Source of the DNA: Albugo candida
Taxonomy: Eukaryota > Oomycota > Peronosporomycetes > Albuginales > Albuginaceae
Length of the DNA: 64,000 nucleotides
NCBI GenBank assembly: GCA_905220665.1
Contig: CAJNAR010000002.1
Coordinates: 1-64,000 of the forward strand
Direction: 5' to 3'
The notes under the pieces: generated by a model
Told to the model about the DNA's origin: nothing
The model's input: only the letters and a program-made list of their open reading frames with translations
Databases searched by the model: none
Shown here: in pieces, positions 35,324 through 46,900 of the stretch
Position numbering within the stretch: the first letter of the stretch is position 1
Layout: each line of letters begins with the position of its first letter
Program-made: the position numbers and the translations under genes

Positions 35324-37610
35324 TTAAGACCAACATTTTATGCCCACATAGGAGCGTAACAATAAGATGAGCACATTTGTTGGGAGAAAACGACAATGGT
35401 GACCCGGAATCCAGATCACTGGTCTATTGGTCAGATATTGGATCCAGTGATCGTTTGTCTTGAATGTCGTAGCAGTACACATCAATAAAAGTTCCAACAA
35501 CGCGAGAGCTTTCGTTGCTCGAATCAAACCTATAACGATGTCTGTCACTGACGTCCACCACGATATTACTTTCTCGAACAAAACAGAATGCTTCGAGGAA
35601 ATTTTTCACCAACGTGGCGAATCCATCACGTCGAAAACGTAACATCTTCGCCGAGATTGTGTGTTGCAAAAACGCGATTATCATTCGACTCCATACACGC
35701 GAGTAGCATAACATTCATCGTGATCGGATGATCAAGTGCCGCTCAAATGATTTTGTCCGGATTTGTGAAGAACTGGATTAGCTTTCGCACATGAGGGATG
35801 CAAGCATCCGCTTGAACCAGCTTGTTCGGACGAAGCTGGTAGAGTGCATTTTTTGAATCGATTTCCATAAGCTCTCCTATTTCACCAACTTGGGTTGGAC
35901 GTTCCGATTTTTCAACCATTGTGTCTCGCTTCTGATAGAAGTGTGCCGCCTCTTTCTAGGTGGCCACCTCTTTGGCATCCGTGCTTTCACGGGGATAATT
36001 TGAACGTGATTTCCATTCTCCGGATCGGCAACCATTTGTACTTCTTCGATCTCCACCTCCATAGTCAGGAAAATAATTACTGGTCGCTAACTTCGGAAGC
36101 GCAAGAGTTGGTGCTTTGGAGACCATTTGTTCGAACGGCTCCACTCGGTTACGTTCTCCCCTCATCCATGCCGACTTCATGGATACTTCTCCATCCCGCT
36201 CTACTCGAGGTTGGGAGTTTTACTGACTGGTCAGTTGGAGAATAGGAGGGGAGGGTTGCAAAAAGGCTGATTCCCCTGGTGGTGTGATATTGGGGGGGGG
36301 AAGTATTGAGCTCCAACGGGATTTGACCGGATAGATTCCGTTCAGATTGTCGCGTCTCCAATTCTTGACTAGGAAACGGCTTCACTACCTTTTATGGTGC
36401 CACCACGAGTGCCACTGGTTCGGTTGTTTGGTTTTGTTGCTTTTTTTGTTTTTGTTGTTGTGAATCTGAGCCGCAGATTGATTTTGTCTTTCTTTTTGAT
36501 TATTGTTTTTGCTTTTTTGTTGCCGTGCTCCAGTGGCGGAAGCTGCACCCAAATCCAAGCAATAAGGGACCCGTTGACCAAAACGTGGTCGTTCCGATGG
36601 GATAGGGGCGTTTTTCCCTCGCACGGGATAAAGCAACTTTTCGTATGAAATTTGTTCCCATACTTTACCCATGCGGACCAGCTGAGAAGGGCATGTAGGA
36701 GTACTAAAGTAAAGTCTTCACGTCGACATCACGACACCCTTACATGGAACAGTTTCGCGGAAAGTGGCAAAGACTACTGGTCATCCCAAGCCGTGAAGGG
36801 ATCGTAAGATGGGAATCCGTTCTTCCTCCACGCCCACTCCAAATATATCCAGATGATATTTGGATTCGACAGAATCGTACCCCGGAAAAAAAGTATTGAG
36901 ACCCGAGGATGATTATCGGCTGGCACTCCAGCTGTTGACAAGCATCCTCGGTGGAGACCATCACTCGAAGATTGCTATCAGGCCTCTTTGATACTTGAGC
37001 AATTGCTCTGCTGTCCAGTAGACTCTCGAATACTGAATTCCCATGATCCTTCATAAGGGAAGACAGGATTTTCCCGCTTGGTGTACGCACCAACGCTTGA
37101 CCTGTTTCCAGAATCATCGGATAGGTGGCCTTAGATACCTTGAAAGGCTTTGCTGCCTCCAATTTTGTTGCCAAGACCGACCACTTTGGATGCTGTCCAT
37201 CGGCATACAATTGCATGATAGCCTCGATATCCGAGGCTTTCGGCTTTGGGAGCTCCACGAGAATTATCGCTCGAGCTCTAGCCTGGAGTCCTTACGTAAG
37301 GACTCCTGTGACTTGATAATGTCAAGTAAAGTGGGTTTAGTGTCGCCCACACTTGATGTTGCAGTTGCCTTTGGTTCACTCTGTGACGAGGCAACGGCAC
37401 TACCGCATGTACCACAGGTACCACATCCGACACCGTTACTACCCTGTACAGTCACACTGGGGGTGGGGTACCTTCCACGTCATCACACAGGGGTGATGAC
37501 TCATCAACAATCATGCAATCACTCAAAACATGATGAGTCATGAGGGTTGCCACGTCACTACGTCTGGACGCTAGCACCCTGGGTTGTGTCGATATGTCGA
37601 CTAGTACCAT
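35324..37610 (-). pseudogene. LINE B ORF1, broken
   Basis: An ATG at 37610 opens the frame. Recognisable ORF1 blocks are LLDIIKSQESLRKD (~37310), PKWSVLATKLEAAKPFKVS (~37190), MILETGQALVRTPSGKIL (~37100) and WWTSVTDIV with DHWIQYLT (35580-35400). A Lys/Asn/Gln-rich stretch lies near 36400-36520. All correspond to copy A ORF1. Several frameshifts and stops are present. Confidence 0.75.
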
Positions 37611-37700
37611 TGTATTCGAGAGGATAAAGCTGAGAAAAGTTTTTCGAGGTGTTCTGTACTAAATTGCGGGGTTACCTAGTAGCCGGCAAATTGAGAAGTC

Positions 37701-39538
37701 CGACGCATAAGATCAATCAACAGCCCGACCACGCAACAAAAGCCCCGAACCCGGGAATTTGAAAAAACCGTTCTGCAATATGCCTCTTGAAGATTGACCA
37801 AAATAATAGAACATAGTCTGGTTGATCATCTATTTCATGCTGTGACCAAGTTGATTATATCATCTACCAATGTTCCAACGCCTATAGGTGCATGGGCAAA
37901 GTGTGAGTGGCTGCGGTCAAAGCAAGTAGCTCCTTTCGATAGATACACGACAATCCTCTCGAGCGATCAGAACGCATATATTACGGCTACTGTTTCCCAG
38001 AAGTGGCTACCTGGTTATATGACGACATGAGATAGCGATACCGCAACATCGAATTCATTGTACTGAATACATTGATGCACAAGTCAGTGACACACTGCGA
38101 TGCCAGATAAAAGATAACGTATCGTAATCCCAGGTAGCATTAATGTGGAGCCTGTAATGATCGTGCCATTCTACCGTCATGGCTGGGTGAGTAACGACGT
38201 AAATTCAGAATAGATCATATCACAATCAAATGGACAGCATTGACCAATTTGCACCGATAAAAGAGAGAAACGTGTCGACGGAAGATTCTGAGCAGGGATT
38301 TCTTTGACAGTGCTTTTACTCAAACGCACTATCACATGTCGATTGCAGCTCGCATTCAAAGAGCTTTTAAAATCAATACTACGGACGTTGTGAATCATAG
38401 TGTGGCTGAAATTTATAAATCCGAAAGCGTTCATTTCCTGTGTCCACAGGTGCACAAGCAGGTGATAAACGGTTTGCCAGATTTCTCCTGCGAGCTATCA
38501 ATTCAAACAAAACACAAAGCTCGTCGTTCAAAACAGAGCTGTGGCAGTCAATTTTTACTCTCTGTAACAATGGAGGCAGCTGCTTTCGGGAATCAGCGGA
38601 TAATGAAAGGTAGTCACTATCTGAAGGGTTGAGACTCTGACGATATTGAAAAAGTATTGTCAGTGCTCGAGATGCAAGAGCAATAGGAGCAGTAATGCAA
38701 GGTTTAATAGGAAAATTGCGTGAGACTGCTGTACTCTGCGTGGTTTCACTCTGGCATAAAATCGTGTTATTTTAATTGACTGCAGATAAGAAATCTTGAG
38801 CCACATGAGCTGCGTGTGGGGGAATTGTTTCGCGCAGAACAATTCGGCAACTTGAATTATGCAGTTCGATATGTAGCGCTGGTGAGTTTGTGTGAAAGAT
38901 AATTCGTTCTCAGCAAATTCGATACAAGTATCTACCATTAGCCCCTCGTAGGAAGTAATTCTACTAAATAAAGAGATTTATCCCATGATTACACCACGAG
39001 GATGTGGTGACTTTAATCAGAAATAAGGTAGGCTGTACCCGCTATTAGTCGATAGAGTTGATTGCATAGGTAAGATGTAAGATATTGGCGTCGTTAATAT
39101 GCACATGATACTTTCTTACATCATATACTTGTCCCGGATTCTAGAGCAATGAAATCGTGCATATGGAAGGCGGTATATCGAGCACATCATCGTTTTGTAG
39201 GAGGTTTGCACTAAACCAAGCTTTGCAGTAAAGCTGCAGAAACTGACTTGTAATTTAAAGACATGTCATCTTTTCGCGACTACGCAGCCAATGTGTCATC
39301 CTCTTTTATATCTTCCGTATATGTTGTTGACGCAAATTGTTGTCGACGTATGGATCGTAGTAATAGGCACCTGTTCGTTATTAAGCTCGAGGCCATGCCA
39401 TTTAACATGTTTCCGTAGCGACTACCTGCACTACTCGAGGCTTTCCATTCACGGTGACTTAGTCCTCGCAATGCTATTTTTACAGCACAAAACGATAGCG
39501 AATAGACCGAATGCATTGGTTTCGTTTCAAGCCTTCAG
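37701..39538. other. Mostly non-coding spacer
   Basis: No intact gene. A minus-strand stretch at ~38380-38720 looks like decayed coding sequence and is listed separately. The rest has only short, unsupported open frames. Confidence 0.45.
38379..38720 (-). pseudogene. Unidentified coding-like remnant
   Basis: The minus strand reads IALASRALTILFQYRQSLN then SADSRKQLPPLLQRVKIDC and NDELCVLFELIARRRNLANR before meeting stops near 38379. The composition and helix-like pattern resemble real protein. No family was recognised, and it may be one more housekeeping-gene remnant like those at 0.4-20 kb. Confidence 0.35.
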
Positions 39539-40676
39539 ATGGTAAGGAATGAAAAGCAGCAAACGAGGAGCCATGCATTGGAGAAATTGGCGGAACAAAA
39601 CGGAATTCGTCATCCAGTGTACTGGACTGTCAGTAGCGGCGATGCACATTCCAAGTACAAGTATAGTGGAGAATGGAAAGACGGAAAACGACATGGTTAT
39701 GGTGTTTTGATGTACGGTAACGGCGACAAATACGAAGGAGAATGGGTACAAAATCTTCGACAAGGAAATGGAACGTACTGGAAAAGCGAGAAACATAAGT
39801 TGCGTCAGAAATACACAGGAGAATGGAAATCCGATAGAATGCATGGTTTTGGTGTGTTTTACTATCCACAAGGTGCGAGATATGAAGGTGATTGGAGTCA
39901 TGATAAACGCCACGGCACTGGTAGAATGGAATTCGGTGACCGTGTGAGTGACGATACTTTCATCACTGACATTTCTACAGTATACGATGGAGCATGGTGT
40001 GATGGCCAGAGATGCGGACAGGGTGTTCTGTTTTTACGTACGGTAACTGCTCCTCATGTAGGAAACCTCACGTCTAATTCTTTTATTTATCATAGCAAAC
40101 GGAGATCGATACGATGGAAGTTGGATTGCCGATAAGAAACAAGGACCAGGAATGTATTATTATAAAAAATCCAGCAGAGTTTACGTCGGTGAATGGATTG
40201 ATGGAGTGCCAAAGTGCGGCACGTATGAAGCCTCAACTGCTGAAGGAGAAAGCGTATCCTCAACATGCTCCTCGAAGCTTCCCAAGTTAGAATTAATTGA
40301 GCCTCAGCGCATTTTATCGGAAAGGGTTAATCAACTACGTAAGGATCGAGACGACGATGTTCGTTTAGGAGAGGGAAAAGACAAGGAGCTGACAGGTGAT
40401 TCGACGCTTGATAGCAACGAAGTTTGTCAGCTTCCGGAAGTGATGTTTGACGGAGACACGTTGGATCGACTCGAGAATGTCTTTTCAAGTATTCAAAATT
40501 GCGAAAGTGGGAATGGGATTGAAGCAAAAGAATTAAAGCAGTTGGCGGAATGTATTGAGATGCAATTTGATGAATTCAAAGCAAAGGAACTAATGGTAGA
40601 AGTTGCGATTACGGAAACGACCGTACTCACGTTCCCCGAATGCGTTGAAATGTTGTCGCTGATGAATTCGAGTTGA
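39539..40676 (+). CDS. MORN-repeat protein with EF-hand-like C-terminus
   Basis: Two exons (39539-40037 and 40096-40676, intron 58 nt) give 359 residues. The join restores a MORN unit (LFLPNGDRYDGSW). Seven MORN repeats fill residues ~35-215, e.g. YSGEWKDGKRHGYG, YEGEWVQNLRQGNG, YTGEWKSDRMHGFG, YEGDWSHDKRHGTG and YVGEWIDGV. The C-terminus has an acidic linker and a helix pair (LDRLENVFSSIQ…EAKELKQLAECI) like a degenerate EF-hand. MORN repeats bind lipids or act as scaffolds at membranes and cilia. With DRC4 and WDR92 nearby, a flagellar role is possible but not shown. The ATG at 39539 is the first in frame; an upstream exon cannot be excluded. Confidence 0.85.
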
Positions 40677-43600
40677 CGGATACTGGCTATCCTGTAAGGT
40701 ATTCTCGTCAGAAATCTCATTTCAGCTGATGAGACTTGAGCAATAATTCGAATATAACTTGCAAAAAATTAGAATCATACGTACGACCGCGTGAGCAAAA
40801 GTATTACTTGTCGGACAGTTTTTGTCTTTCCATTCTGAAATTGCAATCTCTAAGATTATGCTGTAGATATGTTGATGATGCAAGATAGGAGATCCGCTGT
40901 ATACCGATGTACAGAGATTTTTCGATAAAAATGAATAGAATTTTGTATCTGAAGTACCAACTATTTGTACAGATCAGAAGATCTTGTAAACTGTTGCCCT
41001 TGTTATTTAATGCAAAGTTTGCTAATGACACTGAGATTTGTAATCAGGAGAGATGATAATTCTATATTTTCGATGCCGCTCTTACAATGCTTCCGCAGTA
41101 GCAACCAAAAACTTGAAATGTGGTCATTAGCTAAAAGAAATATGTGCATGCAACTGTTTATTGAGGATATTTCCATCAAATTGCGACCTGGAGCTATATT
41201 GCTGGCCTGAAATCCCGCTGTCTGAAGCTCGAGAAGCATGTCAATCTAGACGCCGCAAACTCGTGAGACCAGCCTTTATGTATATAAAAACCCCAGGCCC
41301 CACAATTCTTCTGCAAACTTCAAGTAGGAGCGAATGATAGCATTAAAAGCAATACGAACATGCAACGTGAGTTTTGGGGGCCAGAGGACTTCTTCGATCG
41401 ATTGTGAGCATACCGCTGCAAGTGATTGGATCTTTTTCTATAGAGGAGATTCAGTAACTTTGTTTTTGACCAAAGCACGCCGTTCGACAATAGTGTGAGA
41501 TACATCTTACTATTCGTTCCAATACGTCTCTATGTACTTTCCTTCCATATTATAAAGAAAACGTGCCGAATATCAGCATTGGAACCCATTAACGGCTGCA
41601 GTTTTCGTGATACTGCGTACTTTGAGCAACGGTGTATATGCGTAAATGTAGACAAATTTGTTGGCTCCATAGCGGATCGAGCGTTCCCAGCTACTTCCAT
41701 ACTGTGAGGTCGTGCGCTGATATAAATTCGTTCCAGTCAAGGTAGACCGCTGCATTATTCATCAATGTAAGCTCCTTACGTGCTAGTCAATCCCGCAAAC
41801 TTGGCTAGCTGTTTATACTTCTGTATAGATATGTTAGGAGTGGATCTTTGATGCGCGCCTTTTCCGACTCATTGAAGAATACAAAGCATCTCTGCTGGCA
41901 CGCGATTGAGAAGCCAAAAAGGATATTCAGTGCACGTATTTTCACCAGCAGCAGCTCGCTGAAGGACGCTTGTTACGATCAAACTCGACGTCGATACTAT
42001 AAACTCTCGATCCCGTGCGGTAAATGCCCTAAAGATAAAAGCTTGCACACTTCGCACAAGCCCAACCGATCAGTTGTATCGCCAAATACCTCTCACTTGA
42101 ATGTGATATTTGGCAATCGTAAGGTGTCCAGTCGTCAAAAGCATGACAATACGTAAGAAGACAGACGCAATTCGCTACGAGCTTCCCTTTGGCGTGGTAC
42201 ACGGAGGGGTAGCCTCATATTAGCTGAGCTGTTGCCTTTTTTATAAAGTTTGTGGGCCGTTTCAAGTGTCTGTATGGCCAACTTTGAGGCCAATACAGCA
42301 CAGCGACCTAGCTGAGTGATTGCATCTTTGATCGAGTCAAAAGTGAAAGATACAGCAGCAACCTAGATACAGCTGCTACCTTGTCAACCATTACATACTC
42401 TCCCATATTATGATATGTACTGTCCGAGTTATCTCATGACTTTATAGAGTGCTTTGTATTCTGAATGTTTGCGATGAAAGAAAATGACTTCCGCTCAATC
42501 GCTGATACCTCGCTCCTGGACGAATCTTTCGACAGCTGCGTGTAGTATCTTGCAATGCTCGCTTCCACTTTTCACAGCAATCGTACATCCGGCGCGCAGA
42601 TACTGCATCATTAGGCGTCCTTGAATTGGAGCCTAAGACGCTTTCGCGCTCGATTAATTGATCATATAGCATCAAGAGGAGCGTAAGTAGGCTGTATAGT
42701 GTAACGCGATATCCCTATGAGGGACCCGAAGGTATTCTCTTCTCAGTGACAGCATACGGCATACGAAGTCATTACTCTGATACTAGTCTTTCTCTCGTAA
42801 ATTAACGGGTTGGGTGAGGATGTGCCATATAGTTATTCTGCTTGAAGCAATGCTCAATTTGTATGTTGTTCTCCTCTGCGACTAGCTAATGCTGTAGAAT
42901 CTTCCCCAGTCAGTGGCCAGGTCGAAAAAGTTGCTGTCTTCTAACGTAAATCATGCTCAAGCAATTTGCATAGCTTTTCATTTTGAATGTAACGAAATGC
43001 GCCAATTGAGTAGAATAGCAGCTTGTCGCTTCGGAATACTGCGCCTATAATGATAGTGAGATTTCATTCTATGTTCTAGCCAGAAGTTGGATCGGTGCTA
43101 TTCTGACTAGGGCTATCGTCCCAAGTTTGCTGTCTTTCACCCAGAGCTTAGTGGTCATTCTCTCGCCGCTTCCCATATTCGGTCATTTTCATTCTCTGAT
43201 TGAGAGACAGACATTTTCATCGGTGCCGTCGTTTACAATCGGAATGTCGATCCATCTGTGTGTCACGCCCATTTGACTTCGATTCTCCTATTCCCTTTCA
43301 TCGTTTTACATTCGCAATGTATTGAGCTGAAACGTGACTTCTCTCCGTACTAGGTCACAATCAATCGTTGATTGCAGAATTCGGTTCTTGAGCCAGCTCC
43401 CATCACATCTATCTTATACCCATGCAGCATCTCCTGAGCCAACTTGCATCTCCATTGAGCGCTGAACAGATGTTTCGTGTGTATCGATGATGAAAAAGAT
43501 GCTGAAAGAAGACCAGCGGTGTTGGAAAGTCAATCTTGCATGAGGCTTATCAGTCAACACATTGCGTAAAAGCATTTCACATGAGAGTACATAGCAAGTC

Positions 43601-43994
43601 AATGCGGTCCGAATCATTTCCAAATGTTGACAGCTGATACATTCGTTCCCGTCAAAGTATGCTCACTTGATCAAAAAAGCCATCGAATGTGTCCCATCCA
43701 GATTCTATTCGAACAAATGTTGCTTCCATACACGTTCCAACACTCACTCAAAGTTGGAAAGGCTGATTATAGCATCCAAATAGAGCAGTCATACGTGATA
43801 CTGTAACGTCATCATGAAGAACTCGTACTTTCGAACCACAACTACGCGTTCAACGGTACAAAGTACGACATAAACTGTACTCTCCTTTCTAATTGGTACG
43901 TATTATAAATCAAACTCAATGTAGGTAGCGTAGATTTTGTAACAAATTCAAAAGGATTAAAAAGTTACTAAAGTATTCGTTTACAGCAAAAGTA
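40677..43994. other. No recognisable gene
   Basis: A 3.3-kb gap in an otherwise dense region. Minus-strand stretches near 42442-42675 (YDQLIERESVLGSNSR, MYDCCEKWKRALQDTTR) and 41869-42057 look weakly coding but are short and unmatched. They may be remnants of a decayed gene. No repeats or RNA genes were seen. Confidence 0.45.
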
Positions 43995-46900
43995 TCACAT
44001 CGCCGCATAATCGGTAACTGATGTGCCATGGTCATTGAGCTCACCAAGCATTTTCGCTTCCCGCTGCCGAGCCAAGTGCTGATGCCATTTAACAGCGACG
44101 GCCAGAATGAGTAACGCTCCAACCACACACCCAATAACAATTCCGACGATTGCACCGGCAGAAAGTTTCTTAGAGCTGGTATACGATCCCTTTGAACCTG
44201 TCGACACTGTACTGGTTCGCTTTACCTTACTAGGCCTGATAGTATTCCCGTATTGGTTTGAATCAGTCGCTTCCTGTGCAGAAGTAGGTCTGGGTGTCGC
44301 ATAAGGTGTCGTCACCCTGATAGTCGGACGCGGAGTAGGAGAAATGGTGCTGTTCTTTTCCGGGTAAGAAGTTGGCGATGGAGCTGGATGAGTAGGTGCG
44401 CTGGTTGGTGAAGGATTAGGACGAGCACTGGGTGACGGTGTAGGTGCAGGCGATGGTTCCGGGGTTGCATATGGGCTGGATGTGTTTGAAGCTTCAGAAA
44501 CAGGTTGTCGTGTTGGTGCAGGAGTTGGCTCTGGAGAAGCGTATGGATTGGAATGAGGTGCGTTTTCATCATCAGGCTTTTTTGTTGGTGATGGAACAGG
44601 AGATGGCTCAGGAGAAGTTTCCGGATTGCTGTAAGGTGGACTTTCCTCGACAGGTTCGGTACCCGATGGCGGCTCAGAACTTGGTTCAGGTGAATTGTAT
44701 GGATTGGAATCAGTGGGTTCTCCCAGAGAGGATAATGGCTCATTCGTTGGTGGTGGTGTCACTGGAACAGGAGACGGAGAAGGGGATGGAACGCTTCCTG
44801 GAGGTGGTGTGGGTGATGGGGAAGGTGGTGTGTAGCCTGGGTTGTTGTACGGAGGCGTACTTGGGGGTGAAGGTTGCGGTGGAGTCGGGGTTGGATTTGT
44901 TGGGGTGTTCTCATTTGAAGGAGTCGTAGCTGGTGGTCTCACTGGAACAGGAGATGGAGAAGGGGATGGAACGCTTCCTGGAGGTGGTGTAGGTGATGGG
45001 GAAGGTGGTGTGTAGCCTGGGTTGTTGTATGGAGGCGTACTTGGGGGTGAAGGTTGCGGTGGAGTCGGGGTTGGATTTGTTGGGGTGTTCTCATTTGAAG
45101 GAGTCGTAGCTGGTGGTCTCACTGGAACAGGAGATGGAGAAGGGGATGGAACGCTTCCTGGAGGTGGTGTAGGTGATGGGGAAGGTGGTGTGTAGCCTGG
45201 GTTGTTGTATGGAGGCGTACTTGGGGGTGAAGGTTGCGGTGGAGTCGGGGTTGGATTTGTTGGGGTGTTCTCATTTGAAGGATTCGGTGTTGGTGGTGTC
45301 ACTGGAACAGGAGACGGAGGAGGGGATGGAACGCTTCCTGGAGGTGGTGTGGGTGATGGGGAAGGTGGTGTAGGTGATGGGGAAGGTGGTGTGTAGCCTG
45401 GGTTGTTGTACGGAGGCGTACTTGGGGGTGAAGGTTGCGGTGGAGTCGGTGTTGGATTTGTTGGGGTGTTCTCATTTGAAGGAGTCGTTGTTGGTGGTCT
45501 CACTGGAACAGGAGATGGAGAAGGGGATGGAACGCTTCCTGGAGGTGGTGTAGGTGATGGGGAAGGTGGTGTGTAGCCTGGGTTGTTGTATGGAGGCGTA
45601 CTTGGGGGTGAAGGTTGCGGTGGAGTCGGGATTGGATTTGTTGGGGTGTTCTCATTTGAAGGATTCGGTGTTGGTGGTGTCACTGGAACAGGGGACGGAG
45701 GAGGGGATGGAACGCTTCCTGGAGGTGGTGTGGGTGATGGGGAAGGTGGTGTGTAGCCTGGGTTGTTGTATGGAGGCGTACTTGGGGGTGAAGGTTGCGG
45801 TGGAGTCGGGATTGGATTTGTTGGGGTGTTCTCATTTGAAGGAGTCGTTGTTGGTGGTGTCACTGGAACAGGAGATGGAGAAGGGGATGGAACGCTTCCT
45901 GGAGGTGGTGTGGGTGATGGGGAAGGTGGTGTAGGTGATGGGGAAGGTGGTGTGTAGCCTGGGTTGTTGTACGGAGGCGTACTTGGGGGTGAAGGTTGCG
46001 GTGGAGTCGGTGTTGGATTTGTTGGGGTGTTCTCATTTGAAGGAGTCGTTGTTGGTGGTGTCACTGGAACAGGAGATGGAGAAGGGGATGGAACGCTTCC
46101 TGGAGGTGGTGTAGGTGATGGGGAAGGTGGTGTGTAGCCTGGGTTGTTGTACGGAGGCGTACTTGGGGGTGAAGGTTGCGGTGGAGTCGGTGTTGGATTT
46201 GTTGGGGTGTTCTCATTTGAAGGAGTCGGTGTTGGTGGTGTCACTGGAACAGGAGACGGAGGAGGGGATTGAACGCTTCCTGGAGGTGGTGTGGGTGATG
46301 GGGAAGGTGGTGTAGGTGATGGGGAAGGTGGTGTGTAGCCTGGGTTGTTGTACGGAGGCGTACTTGGGGGTGAAGGTTGCGGTGGAGTCGGTGTTGGATT
46401 TGTTGGGGTGTTCTCATTTGAAGGAGTCGTTGTTGGTGGTGTCACTGGAACAGGAGATGGAGAAGGGGATGGAACGCTTCCTGGAGGTGGTGTGGGTGAT
46501 GGGGAAGGTGGTGTAGGTGATGGGGAAGGTGGTGTGTAGCCTGGGTTGTTGTACGGAGGCGTACTTGGGGGTGAAGGTTGCGGTGGAGTCGGTGTTGGAT
46601 TTGTTGGGGTGTTCTCATTTGAAGGAGTCGTTGTTGGTGGTGTCACTGGAACAGGAGATGGAGAAGGGGATGGAACGCTTCCTGGAGGTGGTGTAGGTGA
46701 TGGGGAAGGTGGTGTGTAGCCTGGGTTGTTGTACGGAGGCGTACTTGGGGGTGAAGGTTGCGGTGGAGTCGGGATTGGATTTGTTGGGGTGTTCTCATTT
46801 GAAGGAGTCGTAGCTGGTGGTCTCACTGGAACAGGAGATGGAGAAGGGGATGGAACGCTTCCTGGAGGTGGTGTAGGTGATGGGGAAGGTGGTGTGTAGC

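Larger units (their letters stand above)
30708..37700 (-). mobile_element. LINE retrotransposon copy B (near full length, decayed)
   Basis: Opposite-strand sister of copy A, ~7.0 kb. Its 5' end (GACTTCTCAATTTGCCGG) is at 37700 and its 3' end near 30708, both set by alignment with copy A. ORF1 is 37610-~35324 and ORF2 ~35196-31008, both frameshifted. The 3' end lies within ~60 bp of the point where the duplicated kinase fragment loses similarity. No target-site duplication was recognised. Confidence 0.9.

Noticed and set aside
39527..39913. 128-codon minus-strand frame
   Set aside because: Antisense of the MORN repeats, which are unmistakable on the plus strand.
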